Of a stretch of 64,000 bases of DNA, positions 63,123-64,000 are shown in pieces. Both the position numbers and the translations under genes were made by a program. Under the pieces are notes generated by a model. It was given only the letters and a program-made list of their open reading frames with translations. It did no database searches and had not been told where the DNA came from. Every line of letters begins with the position of its first letter. Positions within the stretch are counted from its first letter, which is position 1. Source of the stretch: Baylisascaris procyonis (taxonomy: Eukaryota; Nematoda; Chromadorea; Rhabditida; Ascarididae); contig JAZARR010000164.1 in assembly GCA_037389465.1 (NCBI GenBank), forward strand, positions 114,501 through 178,500, read 5' to 3'.

Positions 63123-63350
63123 GCGAAACCAAGCGAACTTAGTGATTCATGCCAAATTCGGCTGTCAAGTTCACTTTCACCAGCTTCATCAGCTATCTCT
63201 GTTAAGCCGTTTTTGGTCTCAGAGATTTATACCCCTGAAGAGGGAGATGAGGAAGGAGGGGAAGGATATTTTAGGTTTGTTGATCACGAGGTATTATTTT
63301 CTTCTGCAATCGATAGTGCGCTGCGTAGTAATGCCAACGAGCAGACATGA
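63123..63350 (+). CDS. Unrecognised terminal exon, acidic Ser-rich
   Basis: Acceptor gaatttccag, then a phase-0 frame of 75 residues to TGA 63350. It starts AKPSELSDSCQIRLSSSLSP, has a Val/Phe segment (ISVKPFLVSEIY), an acidic-glycine patch (EEGDEEGGEG) and ends ALRSNANEQT. The Ser-rich and acidic runs suggest a disordered cytoplasmic tail. A GTTTGT donor inside would shorten it, but the sequence beyond remains coding-like. Earlier exons and family unknown. Confidence 0.48.
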   Translation, partial: AKPSELSDSCQIRLSSSLSPASSAISVKPFLVSEIYTPEEGDEEGGEGYFRFVDHEVLFSSAIDSALRSNANEQT

Positions 63351-63359
63351 CGTCGCCAC

Positions 63360-64000
63360 GGAACGTTTGCCGTGTTGTGATCATTCAACGACAATCAATG
63401 GCATCTCCCAAATGAGTTTGCAAATGCACACACATTGCAACCGATAAGCTGCTATTATGGTTGATAAGCCTTGACAAAACGACTCCACATATGCATTAAC
63501 AACTTATCACTCTGCATCATTTTCAAAACCACCTCGAGTGATCGGCATCCAAATCGATTGATCACAAAGTTTGAGAGTGTCGCTCACGCTGATCACTCAT
63601 CGATACATACTTCTCACGCAATGCGCTTTCCCACAAATCCATCGATGCTTCGTTGAATAGATTGTCAGCATTTTTCCATTGTGGAGCTTCTTTATAGCTC
63701 TTAATTCGCAACGTTGTTGAGCATCTAAGTTGATCGTTTATTTTTGAAGATATATTCTTATGCTATAGGGATTTTTTTTGTTTTAAAATTATCTTCTCTA
63801 AGCATTAACTCGCCTCCTTTCAGTTGAAATTTTGTTATATTGCGTCCGGTATGCATTGCACTATATCACAAAACAATACGTGATTATAGGCTTACCTTGC
63901 GAGTTTACCTTTACCACCTGATCGAAATTTGCTGCACCTCCTTATGACACCTAGAATTTCCATTCTTAAGCTTTTTATTGATCTGTTCATCAATCCATAA
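63360..64000. other. Right end, no gene seen
   Basis: Short open frames only (63142-63447 and 63471-63656), without splice signals. Confidence 0.35.

Overview
This looks like chromosomal DNA of a nematode, most likely a clade V (strongylid, hookworm-like) parasite. It is AT-rich, with small exons, introns from about 40 nt to several kb, TTTCAG-type acceptors, likely spliced-leader acceptors just before start codons, and two nematode marker families (DAF-36 and the pepsin-inhibitor-3 family). The species call is inference. No operon-like spacing, rRNA, tRNA, CRISPR or bacterial feature was seen. Gene models were built by hand from splice sites, reading phase and protein-like content, so exon ends are proposals.

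Region by region. 0.4-6.7 kb: a plus-strand gene of at least 13 exons, product not recognised. 7.5-9.3 kb: decayed coding fragments, then an unrecognised short gene. 9.5-11.2 kb: a secreted pepsin-inhibitor-3-like (aspin family) protein with a candidate antisense ORF in an intron. 11.6-19.5 kb: several unrecognised exon sets on both strands. 21.8-31.2 kb: a nematode-type seven-transmembrane chemoreceptor whose long introns hold candidate antisense genes, one two-exon membrane protein and one RRM-like exon. 33.4-33.9 kb: a small minus-strand gene. 36.1-36.7 kb: a foldback (MITE-like) inverted-repeat element between AT repeats. 37-41.3 kb: minus-strand candidates.

41.8-48.6 kb holds the best-supported gene: a complete eight-exon Rieske oxygenase of the DAF-36/Neverland family (416 residues), the enzyme that turns cholesterol into 7-dehydrocholesterol at the start of dafachronic acid synthesis. 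49-51.7 kb: plus-strand exons of unknown product. 53.4-54.3 kb: a decayed RTE-type non-LTR reverse transcriptase on the minus strand. 55.5-63.4 kb: short plus-strand gene ends and at least two broken coding stretches, with AT microsatellites.

The genes do not form one pathway. DAF-36 (sterol hormone), the pepsin inhibitor (secreted) and the chemoreceptor (sensory) are independent loci in gene-poor, repeat-bearing DNA.
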